Origin: Ornithodoros turicata
Lineage: Eukaryota > Arthropoda > Arachnida > Ixodida > Argasidae
Length of the DNA stretch: 64,000 nucleotides
Direction of reading: 5' to 3'
Assembly: GCF_037126465.1 (NCBI RefSeq)
Contig: NC_088201.1
Span: 24,040,550 to 24,104,549, forward strand
The notes beneath the pieces were generated by a model. It worked only from the letters and a program-made list of their open reading frames with translations. It had not been told where the DNA came from and searched no databases. Below, piece after piece: positions 8,626-22,205 of this stretch (positions within the stretch are counted from its first letter, which is position 1; every line of letters begins with the position of its first letter). The position numbers and the translations under genes are program-made.

Positions 8626-9279
8626 GTGAGTACCGTGTATTCTTAAAGTCCATCGCCACGCAAGAAGTCGTCATTACAGAAATAGACACGTCCTGCACCA
8701 CTGCTTCAAGCCCTCGAGCGGGAGGAACCTCCATCGTTTCGTACACGTCACTGAATTCTGAAGACTTTTTTTTTCTCTCTCTCTTTCTTTCTCATTGCCT
8801 TCGCTGGCGTCAAATACGCCTGTGTTCACAGTCGTGTTCTGCAGAACCCCTCATCCGAGCGTCTCTTCCTGTATGCTTCTGCAGATTTCGTGTTGTAGCA
8901 CCTCCGTCGATTTATTAATCAGAAATATTTTCAGTTCAAGCAATTTCTTTATAACAAAGCGTTTGTGAATACAATTAGGTTATGCGTTTTACGCCCCAAA
9001 AGGGGTACTTTTGCATGGGCGTGTATAATAATATTCGAACAAATGAATCACGCGAGTCCCGAGAGCCAATCAACCAGCAAGCGGGAGGTCTGACCTCACC
9101 TCCCGAGTGCTGACCTCAGGTACACCCTCCCAAATCGTGAAGTGTGTGTGATGTGCACTGCACGAAAAGTTCACGCAATGTGTATAGATGGCAAGTTTTC
9201 TCCGATAGGACGTGTCTTACACGGGGCCAAATCAGTCCGCAACCAATCGTGCCGCAAGAAAGCTCGTTCGATAGGTCGC

Positions 9280-9560
9280 CTCATAGTCATTACCAGGGGC
9301 TCCTGATTTGCGAGATGCCGCCCTTTCAGCAAATGAGAGCGCCGTTCTCAAGCACGACTCGCCCGGGGCGCATCGTTGCTGCGGCACAGCGACAAGTCGA
9401 CCGGCCCGGACACAGCTTCGCGTCGTGGCGGGTAATTGCCGGCAATTTACTTCCAAGAGAAATGACCGATGTCTGCTCGCCGTCGACTTGGCCGAGTAAT
9501 TTGTTTGGCATTTATTTACGATAACGAGAATAAGGCAGGCGAAAGAACTAAATTACGGGG
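9280..9560. promoter_or_regulatory. Candidate intronic regulatory block 1
   Basis: A GC-rich, apparently single-copy block open in several frames without coding resemblance. It contains a perfect 14-bp palindrome AATTGCCGGCAATT (9434-9447), giving facing TAATTG-type homeodomain sites, plus GTAATTTG and a TTTATTTACG forkhead-like site. Regulatory function is inference. Confidence 0.3.
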
Positions 9561-10379
9561 GCCTAATGAACAACGATGGCTGTTACGGACCCACTGCCTG
9601 CGACAAATCCTCCGATCCCAGTACAGCTCGAAACCTCAATGACGGCCCTTATCACATTCGGCATAATGATTCCGTTCATAGTCTTCACTTTCATGCATTC
9701 AGAGCACTGTACCTTTCTATATGATTAACGTGCTCTATGAAAAGCTCCTAACCTTTCGGATCATTTCGTTCACTCAGCGTATTTAATGTTAATTATGACT
9801 TCTCACGCTATCGATGCGCCCACATGTCTTGAAAGCTACTGCTGGAGAATTACATACTGCAGTCATTCAAATGGCGAAGGCCATTCCATTTGACGTGATA
9901 AACGGTGCTCCTGGCGCTGGAAAAAGCATCGTGCATTTTGTTAGGGTGCAGCAACGCCGATTGTCTGCAGCGATACATCATGGGCATTTTGCGCTCTCCT
10001 TCATCCGGTCTGGCTGCAGTGATACCGTCACAAGCCGTCGGAGCAATAGATCACACCCACTATCAAATTTCAGAAGACAGCGGCTCTCACATTCTTAGCG
10101 CAACTATTATTAAGCAGGCCGCTTGCTGCGAATGCTACAACAAGCAGACAGCACTAAATCGGCGTATGCCACTGTATAACTACATGCTTTCATTTTCCCG
10201 TCCGACGAAGTGGCTGTCTTCTATACGGGCATTGGCAAGATGGATGGCGCCCATCTGGAGGTAGCAAATAATGGCCCATCTTTAGGCGTTCCTTGTCACT
10301 GAGCTGTATATTGCTAGCAGACCACTCAGAAGGTCAGGCTATTGGTAGAACCACCAATGTTTTTTCATGAGGTACCACA

Positions 10380-10740
10380 CCAGTCAATAATGAAATTGTG
10401 ATTCGCTATGCAGCAGGGCTGCCGGATATCCTTCGGCGGCGAAATCAATAATTAATTCGTTCCACGCAGCGCTCCGGACAGAAGCCCAGAGCTAATATTA
10501 ATGCCCGATTAAAGAGTAGAGCAGACATGGAGCGTTTCACCAGTTATATAGACAAAGACCGCTGTGGGCTGGTGATTAAGCATTCCCCGGGGAGGCCGTG
10601 CAAGGCCGGGGTTTCAGTGCGGGGCTCAGGGAGGGGCAGCCAGCGCGACGCAGGATTATTACTGAACGAACGTGACCATTGGCGAAAATTAAAGGGCCTT
10701 TGACTCTAATAAATCTGGATTACAGGGTACAGTCCCTAAC
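10380..10740. promoter_or_regulatory. Candidate intronic regulatory block 2
   Basis: Dense homeodomain-type sites: AATAATTAATTCG, GCTAATATTAAT, CGATTAAAG, GTGATTAAGC and CTGGATTACAGG lie within about 300 bases and outside any recognised repeat. Inference only. Confidence 0.3.
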
Positions 10741-11740
10741 CTTGATTACAATATGTACGAAGCCACTATTTGAAAGCAAGCTCGGAATCTAATCGAGGCG
10801 GCTACGCTTGTATTCTACTGCCATCTGCACCTCATTCACGTCATGGGCAGGTACAGAGGCGCCTGCTTGACGCAAGAACAATGAACACTACAAGAATCAT
10901 AGTATAGGTATAGGTGCCCCAGGCGGAGTTCAGTCACATATTCTTTATGCACTCGAGTGTACTGAAGCGCAGAATTTAAACAAAAGCTTCTTTAAAAAGA
11001 AAGTTATTGTTTCGAGCGTGAACGGTGCCAATATACCAAGTCTGAGTTTTTCGGGCTAAATAGCTTTCACAAATCGAACGGGTAATTTCGGGTCTTATTT
11101 CTTGCATGTTTTACGAAGATGCGTTTGCAATACTTGCACGTGCGGCGGCGTACATGAAATTGTAGCACGGCACCAATGATGTCCGTGGAAGGCCTGAGAC
11201 ACAAGGCCACCTCTAGTGAATTAACCAATTATATGGCCCCTCAAGCCTGCGTACGAACAGGTGGCTGCGAGGCAGGTTTTCTTAAAGAGATCGTCGGGAG
11301 AGGGCCTCAGAAAAGGGGGAGTGGCGACTGAATTCGAGTCGTCCCCTCCTCCTTTCGAAAATAAAACGACACATAAAAAAAAGTAGAAGCAGAACGGAAA
11401 CACCATCCTGTAAAGAGCAACATGCATTATCTGGATGGATTTACGAGCAAATCTCGCAGCATTTGCAAGTGTTTAGTATCTGTTTCGAATGTGTTCCAAT
11501 ATCCCGCGTGAAATTTTATGACGGTGTTTATACTCAATTAACCGCAATAGAAAAGTATCAAGGATTGCCGCATAATTCGCCGTGGGGAATCGCCGCAAGG
11601 GAGAAGCAACAAGAGAGAAGGAATATCTTGGAGTGCACAGATGTAGTTCATGGGTGACGGTCAGATTATAGTATCCCACTTTATTGGAAAGTAGTCACGT
11701 ATATATGGAGAGTATGTTATGAAAGCAGAAAACACGGAGG

Positions 11741-11775
11741 CGGTGGTGGTGGTGGTTGTGGTGGTGGTGGTGGTG
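11741..11775 (+). repeat. (GGT)n microsatellite
   Basis: About 35 bases of GGT repeats with single interruptions. Confidence 0.9.
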
Positions 11776-11929
11776 ATGTTGTGTTCGCTTCCAAAGTTGG
11801 AAGAACCCCACAGTATAGCACCTCTAGGCAATGAGCGTCCAGTGATAGCGCTGTTTCTTGGTTGGGAAAGAGACACTCGCATTATCTTTGATCTGTTTTT
11901 AGAGTATACACATTCCAACGCCAGACATC

Positions 11930-12895
11930 CAGGGTGTCGAACCGAAACGTTTTTCGTTCCGGTTCCATCATAAACGGTCCAGTACCGGTTCTGCTCCGGA
12001 GCAAAAAAATAACGGTTCATACCGGTTTCGCTTCTGGTGGACATATTCATTCCCAGAAGAAAAAAAAATCAATGCTGAAAAATGTAAACCCGTTTTTATG
12101 CATACATCGTATTTAATATTAATAGGCAGCTGTGAAATTGGTAGCTCCTGGTTCCTGTAGGTGACTGTCTGTTCAAATAGGCTTTCTCTTTTCTTGGAGC
12201 GCATGATACAAACGGACTTGTTTGTCGTGATGTCATACGTAAAGTACTTTCTTGCTAGATTGGTGCGATCTAGTCCCATCCGAATGTCTGTTGCTGCTTG
12301 CTCGCCAGCAAGCACTACCGCACGAGTACGACGCAAATCGAGGAACACCTTCACTCACAAACGCGCTCGAGTGCTCTGTTTTCTTTTCTTCGTGTCCTGT
12401 CCACAAAAGAGGTGCCACTTCGCACGCGCTTGCCTCGGGGATACGTACATGCATTCAACTTCACTGCTCTCAAACAAGGGACACGTTGCGTGAGATTACC
12501 GATAGAGAAGCCGTTTCGCAGCACCCTTGGGTCGCACATTGGTAGTGAGTCACAACCGGTCACATGTACATCAAAGTCTATCGAGAACGATAAAACGTTT
12601 CAAAGGGAGCCTAAGGGTCATAGTATACCGACATACATTGCACCATAACCGTAACCCTCGTAAAGTATTCATGACATGACTTCAGAACACACGACGAGAG
12701 TTTCATTCGGCTACTCGTAGTCCAAACCGGCGAAGTTTTTGCTTGGACCGAAAACCGTTCAATAAATTTTTCGGTTTCCCTCCTGAGCGAAAAAAACGTA
12801 TACGGTTTCGATTCCGTTCCGGTTCGCACCAAAATAGCGTTTTTTTTTTTTTTTCGGTTTTCGGTTCCGGTTTTGCGATTCGCTCCGACACCCTG
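11930..12895. mobile_element. hAT-like non-autonomous element with GGTTC-rich ends
   Basis: The left end is CAGGGTGTCGAACCGAAACG and the right end CGCTCCGACACCCTG, an inverted terminal pair. Subterminal tracts are rich in CGGTTC repeats in opposite orientations. The 8-bp flanks (CAGACATC and CTTGAATC) match only in part, so the target duplication has decayed or the ends are slightly shifted. It belongs with the element at 61734-63079, which has a perfect duplication. No transposase frame is visible. Confidence 0.7.
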
Positions 12896-13319
12896 CTTGA
12901 ATCACATATCATTCAAAATGTATCGTTATCTCTTCTCATTTGTTGAAACATTGCCTTAATTAGTTATAAAAAGTACATGGATACAAAATGGGAGGGTACG
13001 TGCCCTTCTGGGACACTTTGCATGTGTGTATAATTTCTAACCGAAAAGCGTACCCCCACTCTCTCCTGAAGTCAGAAGCGCTAAGTGTATCTTTCTGTAC
13101 ATTGGTTAAGCCCTTAGCACCTTTATGCATTGAAGTTCCCTTTCTAGAGTGTAATCACACACGATTCAAGCAACAGGAAACTTCATTTTGAGAGCAATAG
13201 TAGACCAGGACGTACGGTGAACGGAATAATCAACGTGCTTTGGAGCAATAAGAGGAAGGGACTCATACCTGTCATGCCCGCGAGAGACATCCAGGCCCTC
13301 ACTCTAATTAGCTATATTT

Positions 13320-13530
13320 AGCCGGTGGCGTCGCCAGAAAATATATCTCGGGAGGGGTTCTATGGGGACCTTAGATGGGGAAGGAGGGCTTAACCCTCTT
13401 TTCTCACCCCCAAATACACTACCAAAGGTATGAGTTCGGGGGGTGCTGGAACCCCCCAACCCACGGCTATGCCACTGCTTTTAACCCCGTGGCGTGTCTT
13501 GGCATGGACACCCCCCATATACCTACCTGA
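13320..13530. repeat. Degenerate repeat with GGCGTCGCCAG and GGCTATGCCACTG signatures
   Basis: Contains GCCGGTGGCGTCGCCAGAAA and, further on, CAACCCACGGCTATGCCACT. These phrases are common in dispersed repeats of many animals. Family and limits are not resolved. Confidence 0.35.
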
Positions 13531-14100
13531 CAGTGATACTTTAAACTTTTTTTGTGCATTGAGAATTTCACGAAAAGGGTACAAGGGTACAAGAACAAAA
13601 AGGCAGTCCGGAGGGTACCAGATGCACGCGACGACAAACCGCGTTACATAAACTTTGCGGATAATATTTAGTGAAATGATACAGACAAGAAAAACAGAAA
13701 AAATGTATAGTGGAAAAGAGTGCATAATATGTAAGGTACGGGGAAGAGCAGAAAACGATTGGTAAAAGTGTTCAGCAGAATAACGCCCATCAAGTCGAAG
13801 TCGCATAAAGATTGTTTTCGCAGCTTATGCTGTGCAAGCCCACTGAGATGCATACAGCTCAGGAGGTAGCTAGAGTGCTATAAAGAGTCATAGTCATTCA
13901 TTTTCGAATATCGGATGCATGACCAACAACAACGACAAATATAACGATGATGATGAATGGGGAAGTTAGCCAGAAATGCATAGCTAGAAATGTAGACAAT
14001 TGTACGGATATACGGAAATGTACGGAAATGCTTGTAAAATGCACCTTGGGGTTCCATTTGTTCTGTTTTTCTACTTTCTTTTCCATTCACGTATTCTGGA

Positions 14101-14173
14101 GTAGCCTGACCCGTCTTTGTCGGGTCTCACATATCCATATTTTGTATTTTTCAGTGAATCAATCAATCAATCA
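14101..14173 (+). mobile_element. LINE 3'-end remnant with (AATC)n tail
   Basis: TAGCCTGACCCGTCTTTGTC followed by GGGTCTCACATATCCATA matches the 3' end of the LINE fragment at 36825-36860. Here it ends in AATC repeats (14155-14173), a usual sign of a target-primed LINE insertion truncated to its last bases. Confidence 0.65.
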
Positions 14174-15199
14174 ACACCTTTTCGTACATTTTCTCTCCGA
14201 GTGAAAGTGTCGCACGGCTTTACTGCGGCCTTCCGCTGCATATCTGATGTGCTCGCAGGCTTCGCTGTCATAGTTTGGAAATGTGCATATGTATATTTCA
14301 TCTGCAAGTGGTACTTAATTACTCACGCAGTGCTTTGAGTCGGAACCACTGGACTCCAGCTATTACATCCCGTCTCTAAAAATTCTGCAAGAAGTGTTTT
14401 TCTTTTAATAATCTGCATTGTTGTCCTGGGGAAATTTATTAAACGTTATGAGCACACATTCCACGGCACTCTTTACACACGTATATAGATACAATTGACG
14501 GAATAAATATAATGTTAGGGAATAAATGCATGAACGGAGTAGGACAACGTATATAGCAGAATACAAGCTGGCTGGCATACACACGTGAAAAGGGCAATAT
14601 TTCCTCGAGTTTGAAGAGACACCGAAGGACAGAGACACAACGAAATGGACAGCACACCAAAAGATTTGCTTCATTTCGCTGATTTTCAGTTTGTTCCGTC
14701 TCTGTCATGTCAACTCCCACTCCAGGAAATGTTGCTCTTTTCATAATAACAAAAATGTACTCGACAGCATTATGCTTTTTCGTCTTTTTTTTTATTCATT
14801 TCTAGAGTTACAAGAACACTTGATACTCAGTCACAACGTAGTTTGTGTATACATTTATTCCCACCCATTCCATTTGTTTTATATATGTAGCAGTTTCATA
14901 TTAATGCATTTAGACGTGCGGGCGGAACGGCTGCGCGTACCGAACAGTCCACCGAGCGGGCGTATTTATAGGCAACAAACTTGTTCATCGCGTCGCCTGC
15001 GTAAATAATTGATGTTCACTGTACTCAGTGAAGTCTTACTATAAAGTGCTATAAGATAAGGCACATTAGGAAATCTGTGCCCCTGGGGCGGCACCTCTTT
15101 CCCGCCACATTTCCCTTTTTTTCGCAAATACCTAACTAATAATAAAATCACGCTTTGAAAAAACCGGTCGCCTGACCACATGTCCGTGTTTGTGTCATC

Positions 15200-15480
15200 C
15201 GCCCAGGTAACGCAATTAAACTGCTATTTAATTAAGAAAGCGCCTTCTGTTTTTGTGTGTTCCCCTTTGACGCAATATTATGGCACGTCGACTAGGCAGA
15301 TGGCAATCAGCCTATATAGCAACGTCCGCTGACTGCGGCGACACCCAGATCAGGTGGCCGTGATAGCATCTCATAGCGCAGACGTTCTGCATCAGTGCCT
15401 CATGGCCTGTTAAATATGCCGGATGCAAATATAGCGACTAGTGAAAGTACGCTTTCAGAGCATACAAATTCCTCCGTTTA
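15200..15480. promoter_or_regulatory. Candidate intronic regulatory block 3
   Basis: Non-repetitive block with CGCAATTAAACTG, TATTTAATTAAG, a CAGGTG E-box and a GATGCAAATATAG octamer-like site. No coding resemblance. Inference only. Confidence 0.25.
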
Positions 15481-17235
15481 TGTCGTCACAACTTTTCGGA
15501 TCTTCGCACTCGACTGCTCCAAGTTGTACATGCTATAGGCAGCGTTACATAGAGCCATCGTCGTCATCTATTTAGACTTTAATTTAGATACAGTTTTCTT
15601 ATTTTGATTTGCATGATTGACAACTTTTTCGTGCGCTCAGTGTTGATACACGTATACTGTGACACAGCGCATACAGTACACTTCTTCATTCGACGGAGAA
15701 AGAAGATTTCCTGTGCCAATTTCAAAAAGATCGAGCCAACGGTAAGAATGCAAACTCCAAGGACCACACACAAGATCTCTAGCAAACGTGTATGTAATGT
15801 AAATTGCTTCGGCGTCATTTTTGGACTTGTCGTTTCCGCTGTTTATAAATCCCATCGTCGGGAAATCGCCAGCTACGTGCAGTCAAAAAGCCCCGCAATT
15901 GGAAAGGCGCCTTCACGGCTCGAGTAGCCGGCTGAAAAGAAACACGCGTGGTCATTCGATAACACTTCATACACAGTGGCGTGAACAAGTTGACGGAGCG
16001 CCTGAAACACTTCCATTTGCATGCACTTTTGTAGAAAACAAACAGCGGCGGTGGCGGCGGTCAATCGGCCGATTGTAGAGCTGCGAGCTGGCCGCCGGAG
16101 CCCGCACGTCCGGCCGAGGGCTATAATCTTGCGGCATCCCATGGCGCCTCGCCTGGGCTGGGCTGGGCCCCAGTCTTCTCCGGAAAACAACCTGTGTCAT
16201 TGTGCGCCGTACTGTTTCGCTGTATGGCGAAGGGCGCGTTCTGCTAACACGCTAATGGAGGGCTTCACTCGCCGCTCCGGGCGTTCACAGAAAATCCTGC
16301 CCGCCAGCACAGAGATGACGACGACGTGTGTCTGATGATACTCATTTGCAGAAAGTGGTTATCGGATTTGAATACAGGCTGTTCTCGATGTCTTTCAGCC
16401 GAGTGATCGAACCATTTTATTACAACCGACCTTCCTGAGAAGTAGCTCACGTCTTCCGGCTACTCCCATGCCCGTTGTTACTCGCTTCGTTGAAGGGCGG
16501 CTGCACTCGTTTTGTAGTTCTTCATGGGCTGATGTAGCGAAAGGAGGCCCATAAAAAAACAAAAAAAAAGGAAAAGAAAGAAAGAGAAACTGCCGTAAGC
16601 AACAAACGTGTGCTTTGTATGGCCTTTGGTGTAATAGTGACGCGTATTATCAAGTGCTGCTGTACACATTCAGAATGCACAGTGGGTAAATGATCTGGTA
16701 CGTATTCTGACTGCATGTTTGATAGATGCCTACGAGAAGCACTTTGTTGCCTAATGGGTATCACGGTTAGACACTGTTTTGTTATCCCTGTTCGATTATT
16801 TTCTTTCGTGTAGCGTTAACACCGTTTCTTCGCCGAGGCGATGTAATGCAGTTAAGAAAAGCCCCTAACGTGTGCTGTATTCTGACGTCTGCATGCGTAA
16901 TCCGCCTTGGTTGCGAGCATGTAGTTGCAATCTCTGTCCCAGCTGTCACCCTGCCTTTCAAAATTATTTTGACTCCTTTCAAAGCTGGCCGATTTGGTTC
17001 CTTTCAAAATTACTTGATATTGACACATCAGTCTTATTGCGTGTCCTTGAACAGTAAAATACTAGGCGTCTGACGAATGTCGTTGTAGCTGTGCCTTAAG
17101 GTAACATCTGTCACGCACGCACAATGATTAGTCCATACATACCAAGATGTGAAGTTTCCACACCAGCCATGCTTTTTGATCCTCACCTCAAAGGAAGAAA
17201 TGGCCGAACACAGAACTTTTCATTCGTGTTTTTTC

Positions 17236-17252
17236 AATCAATCAATCAATCA
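17236..17252 (+). repeat. (AATC)n tetranucleotide tract
   Basis: Short AATC repeat after a T run. It resembles the tail at 14155-14173, so it may mark another LINE 3' insertion whose body is unrecognisable. Confidence 0.5.
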
Positions 17253-18589
17253 GCTCTCCAACGTTTTTCTGGTAGGCTATATTCTTGAGCCGTACATTTC
17301 CTGCACTGCATTCAGCCTGCCAAGATCCCCGTTACACTACAAACAGCGTAGTAGCTTTACTTTAACGCATGAACTTTTATCTCTTGCTTCTGTTGCATGC
17401 ATTATCACTTTTACTTTCAGATTCAGATTTACACTTCAGAGATTCCCCGTCCTACCCTTTGGATTTCAAAATTTTCTTTGCGCTGCGCAATACATTTAGC
17501 TGGAGTACGTATCATGTAACAACAAACGGATCTATTTCATTACAAGACGTGACGAACGTAGCATCGTTTCGATAGAAGTAAACTTTAGATGATAAGATAC
17601 ACTAATTTAAGCGAAAAAGTATGGTACCTCGCGGTTGACGTTGCGCCCATGTATATGAGTAGGGGGAACTCTTTTCATAATATTACAGTGCAAATTCCCT
17701 TCAGGCAAATGTGTCATGGTGCGCAAAGTAGCGCTGAACCGACACTTCACTTTGCGGGTTATGCGTCTGAGTGTGGATGCTCTGTGCGCGGTGTACTTGA
17801 CGGTGTGCGGTATAGCGTTACACTATATAGGACGGCGTCTGTCGTAGCATGAACCCTGGGTGCATCCATGAGCTAAAACTCAAAAGGTACCGAAAGCAAC
17901 AGCAAAGTGACGAAGACAATAAGAAGGCAAGCGTAACTTTGCTATTTCCGCCACACCCGTACTGCTATACACTCTCCACATTCATAGCAAGTTGTACATT
18001 TTAGGGAAAAAAGAGTTAGTGCTCCGAGTGATGTCAGCAAGACTATTTTTTTTACACTGGCAAAAAAGTTTGTTTGCTTTCCTTTTTCTTGGAGTGTGGG
18101 TGCTTGAGAGAGGTTTCCCCGCCCCGCTCGTGGTGCACGCTGTTCTTATGATAGTACGAGTAGTACGAACAGCGTGAGAAATTATAAATTTCCTCCCTTG
18201 TCTTTTTCTTTCCTACCTGTATCAAGTCTTTGTATTGCGATATCATCTTGAGGAACGTCGTATACTAGTTTTTGCCAGTCTGTACTTTCGCAGCAATCGA
18301 CGATCAAATGATAGGGCGACTGTCTCACATCTTCTGTATCTTCTTACATTGTATGCCCATCACACGCGTGCTATGTTAAATCTTAGCATTCTCCATCTAC
18401 AGCGTGCGTGTTTCTTATTTGGCGTGCTTGAACAAACTGACGTGTACTCAGTAAATGAAGACAAAATCACAAAGCTGTCGGCTGCCCCCAAGTGTGTGGC
18501 GTGGAAAATAAACGCAGGCTATGTTTCCTGTCACCACTTGAACAAAACTCTGCTGTTGGCATAGTTCGAAGTACTGGGATCTTTTTTTT

Positions 18590-18690
18590 TAATTCAGTGT
18601 TAGCGCCGCGAAGCAACTGTGGCTATGAGCGGCGTACAGAAGTGGACAGATGGGAAGAGTACAGCAGGAAGGAGTGAGGGACAGAGGGGA
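18590..18690 (-). mobile_element. Truncated SINE, 3' body only
   Basis: Reads on the - strand as the end of the SINE body seen at 5280-5385 and 58560-58662 (GCCGCTCATAGCC ... GCTTCGCGGCGCTAACAC). The tRNA-like head is missing, as expected of a 5'-truncated copy. Confidence 0.8.
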
Positions 18691-20349
18691 TACTGGAATC
18701 TGCCTTGCGTCGTGTACGTATACCATGGAGTCGCCAGGACTGTCTATATACATACCATACATATATACAGATATTACGAAAGTGCAGGCTTGACGTCCAT
18801 GTAGCTCTACGCTTATTGACTCGTGGCTCCAGCAGACTTAATTTGCGACTTGTCCAATCCTCCAGGTACCAATACAGGACTTTGTTTATTCTCTACGAAC
18901 GCAGTATCACATCCAACCTCGCGCTATTGTAACTAATAACGTGTTTGTAGTTTGCAACCGCCAACAACCACTCCAAAACGTGCGTAATGCTAAGCAAAGC
19001 TGCTTTCGGTACTTGTAGAGTCCCCATAGAGAGAACATAACAAGCCCCTGAAGCTGTCTGAAGAAATTCCCCTTTAGTAGCAAGCACCTTAACATCTCTT
19101 ATCTGCTGGTTCGTACGATATGTCACGTTGATCACGCTCTTCCCGAACAGCTATATTCAGGACGTGCCGGTGAACTGCAGTTGCAAGTTTCTCTCATTTT
19201 TTATCTACTCTAACTTCTCTCTCGCCTCTTCTTCCCATCTCACAAACAACGTTCTGCTTCCCATGTTTTCCGGTTTGGTAGTGAACTCCCACCCTCATAT
19301 CAGTCAGGCGTGCTGGAGCCGACTTGACGGCCAACATGACGGAGCTCGGTTATCCGCATATTTTTCTTTACCTGTATAGTCTGGTAAACGCTGGAAGACG
19401 GTATGCGTGGCCCTATGCTTCTGTTCGTCAAGAAATATGGGGCAAGCTGTGTGACGAAGGTACAATGGTAGGTTCGCTAGAACGTTGCGCACACACCAAT
19501 AATACCCAGAAGGAATTACACCCATATTGCAGGTCTATGATGTTGCGCTCGTCTCATAGTTGTTGAAGTTTGACTCGTTTCTGTGTTAATTCCTTACGTG
19601 TGCATACACAGCTCGCTGGTGATCCCGCACACGAGGGCTTGGCTCTTGCATTGTTTGCTTTTTTTCTTTCTTTTTTCTTTTACAGCGCAGGGCTATACTG
19701 GAACAACTCTAAGCTATTCTCCGGCTACATCCGCGTGCATATCGTGTTAACTCATCAAATCGTATCAAACCACACGCATTAGTCATCACAATGCACAATG
19801 CATTCGTCGTTTAATTGTTGTTGCTGCCGCAGAATGGCAATTCAACACATAACGCCTCGACCACACGGCATCACTCATGATCGTAGTTGTCCCGGAAGTA
19901 TATAACCCGAAATTATTATTATCGTTACTCTTTAAGTTTGTTCGCACACGCACACGTGATACGAAAGCATCTCAATGTATAGCTGCACGCACTAGACATC
20001 TGTTGTTGAATTTGTCAATCGCGCGTGGTACAACGGGATTATCACTGATGACACCGTATAGAGTCGGCTACATTGTTGTGCAGATGGTAAAGCGTCACAT
20101 GGATGGTTGCGCCGCCTCGCGACCATAGCCCCCTTGGGCGTCATAGGCCTGCGTATCGCAGGCTTATATCGAGAGCGTGGCTCATTGCTGAAGCATTCAG
20201 TAAGAAAAGTAAATTAGCTACTTTACCAGCGAGGGCCGGCGCGCAAATGGCTGCCATTCGCCGGTTCATTGAATTACAGAAGGTGCGACGAACAGCGCAG
20301 CTTCGAGCTGTAAACGCGTCAAGAGCGTCCCTGATCAGAGGCGAAAGTT

Positions 20350-20740
20350 AAGTGGACACTTACTGCGTAATTAAGGGAAACAGGCGTGCCACGCATGCGC
20401 TGGATCGATTCCTGCATCGACCCGTCGGGCGTTCGCTCCAACAGCTTCTGCGCATCCTCGTCGCCAGAGACGGGAAATTGGGAACATTAATTACCTTTTT
20501 TTTTAAGTAGGATGCAAATTAATTAAGCTTGAGCGTGCTGAAACGTAATCGCCACGTGACGATGCCTAAGCGAAAATTAAAACACACGCGCCCTCCGGTA
20601 TGTGCTCGACCCAACTGCATTCTCTTTGTTTGCATGCGTCGTTTTCTTCGTTTCCTTTCATTCGCTGACTTCACGTCACTTGTAGGTCGAATCGGGAACG
20701 CGGAAAAATAATTTGTAATTGACAAATACGCGAGTCTCTG
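20350..20740. promoter_or_regulatory. Candidate intronic regulatory block 4
   Basis: Contains GCGTAATTAAGGG, ACATTAATTACC, GCAAATTAATTAAGC, AAAATTAAAAC and a CACGTG E-box within about 250 bases. No repeat boundary was seen. These homeodomain-type cores in the intron of a homeobox gene would fit an enhancer with self- or cross-regulation; this is inference. Confidence 0.3.
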
Positions 20741-21959
20741 GTAATCAGGTTTTACATCAGGAGAGAGGTACTCAAATGAACACTGACGTTATACGGTTGT
20801 ATTCCCGTGAAGAGTTATGTTGGCAGGACGTCTTTAACGAGGCAAATAGGGCACTGAGTTCTCACGATTCCCCCTTGAAAGGAGGCGTTGCGGTCGATTC
20901 TCGTTAATTTCGTTGACCAGGAAGGCGCGGCGACTCGAAGCAAAGCAACTGTCCTTGTGGCAAGACTATATCCGGCTTGATGATCATTTAGGTTCGTATT
21001 CTTCCACCAACTTTCGGCAAGGAAATAACTGGTTCGTATTGTTGCCGATTATTGTCATATACCTTAATACCCGCTACCGACCAATGCCGTTACGCGATGT
21101 GCCTCAGGTGAGTGCTTCGGCAGATAGGACATATACTTTACGCTGTAATTTGGGACCTTGGGATGGCGTCGTTGGGTCAACAGCTAACACAAGATGTGTG
21201 ATAACACTAATCATATCTTTATGCGGTACAGGCAAATGCAAGAGCACTCAGAATCATTAACAAAAAAAAATTTAATACTGGTTTTGGTAACACATTTTGT
21301 TTTGTATTTGAGCTCTTCTTTGCTTCAGCACCACCGGTCCGATTGCCTTGCATCTCTCTATATATCTTTCTTTATTTCGTACTTCCATTTTGTTTGTTCA
21401 TGTCACCATTCAATGATACAGTTCTTTGAAGGAAAAAACAATACAGAACAAGCGACACTGAGAGACACAACATGTTGATACATACGCTAGAAGTGAGACT
21501 CCGGTCAGGATGGTTGATTGCCAAACGGCCTCGCCAGTTCACCTGTCCTTCTTTTTCCCGATCGCTCACAAGTAACTTCCGTCAGCAGCAATGGTGATTG
21601 AAAGAGGGCAGATTGACTATTGCCCAATAAAGAACAGTCGTCTCCAAGAACGCTATGTCGCTTTGACACCAATAATAAACGTTTGAGCGTCATGTGGCCG
21701 TTAAAGATGTCCTCTACCTGAAATTATTTCGATGATGCGCTCATCTGTTACGCTGCGAGGTCGGTGAAGGGAAGGTACAATCACACAAGCTTTCCGGCAA
21801 CGAAATGACACGCGATCATTATCTCCCTTCTCCTCTGAACTCCTCTCGTCTGGACACGCAATCAAAGTATAGCGTGTAGAACCCTAGGAGCCAAATTACG
21901 GCTCTGTCTTTCAGACTTTCCTCCCCCCGCCGAGTATGCAAGCTTGGCAACTGTTGCAT

Positions 21960-22205
21960 AAATTCATGACCGAGCCCCGCGGCCTGCAGGCGAAAGGTGG
22001 CGCCGCAGCGGCCTGAGATCGTAATGGCGATGGCGACTGCCTCGGAGTTCCTTTCGAACAGACAACACGGTTGCCGCGGAGGTGTTACCGCCTATTTGCT
22101 TATGAGCCACATCTGCGCCTTTCCCATAAAGGATCTTAACCGCTGTTGTTTTCTTAGAGATCTTCAAATCGTACTTCAGCACGCAAAGAGCGAACGTAAT
22201 ATTTG
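21960..22205. promoter_or_regulatory. Candidate intronic regulatory block 5
   Basis: GC-rich non-repetitive block with GATCGTAATGGCGATGGCG, an AACCGCTGTTGTT Runt-like site and GCTTATGAGCC. It is open in more than one frame but shows no protein resemblance. Low confidence. Confidence 0.2.

Noticed and set aside
9144..9524. 126-codon frame near the start of the intron
   Set aside because: Several frames are open at once in a GC-rich block and none resembles a protein; considered as possible regulatory DNA instead.
11930..11950. Perfect target duplication for the 12-kb hAT-like element
   Set aside because: The flanking octamers match at only about half of the positions, so no duplication is claimed.
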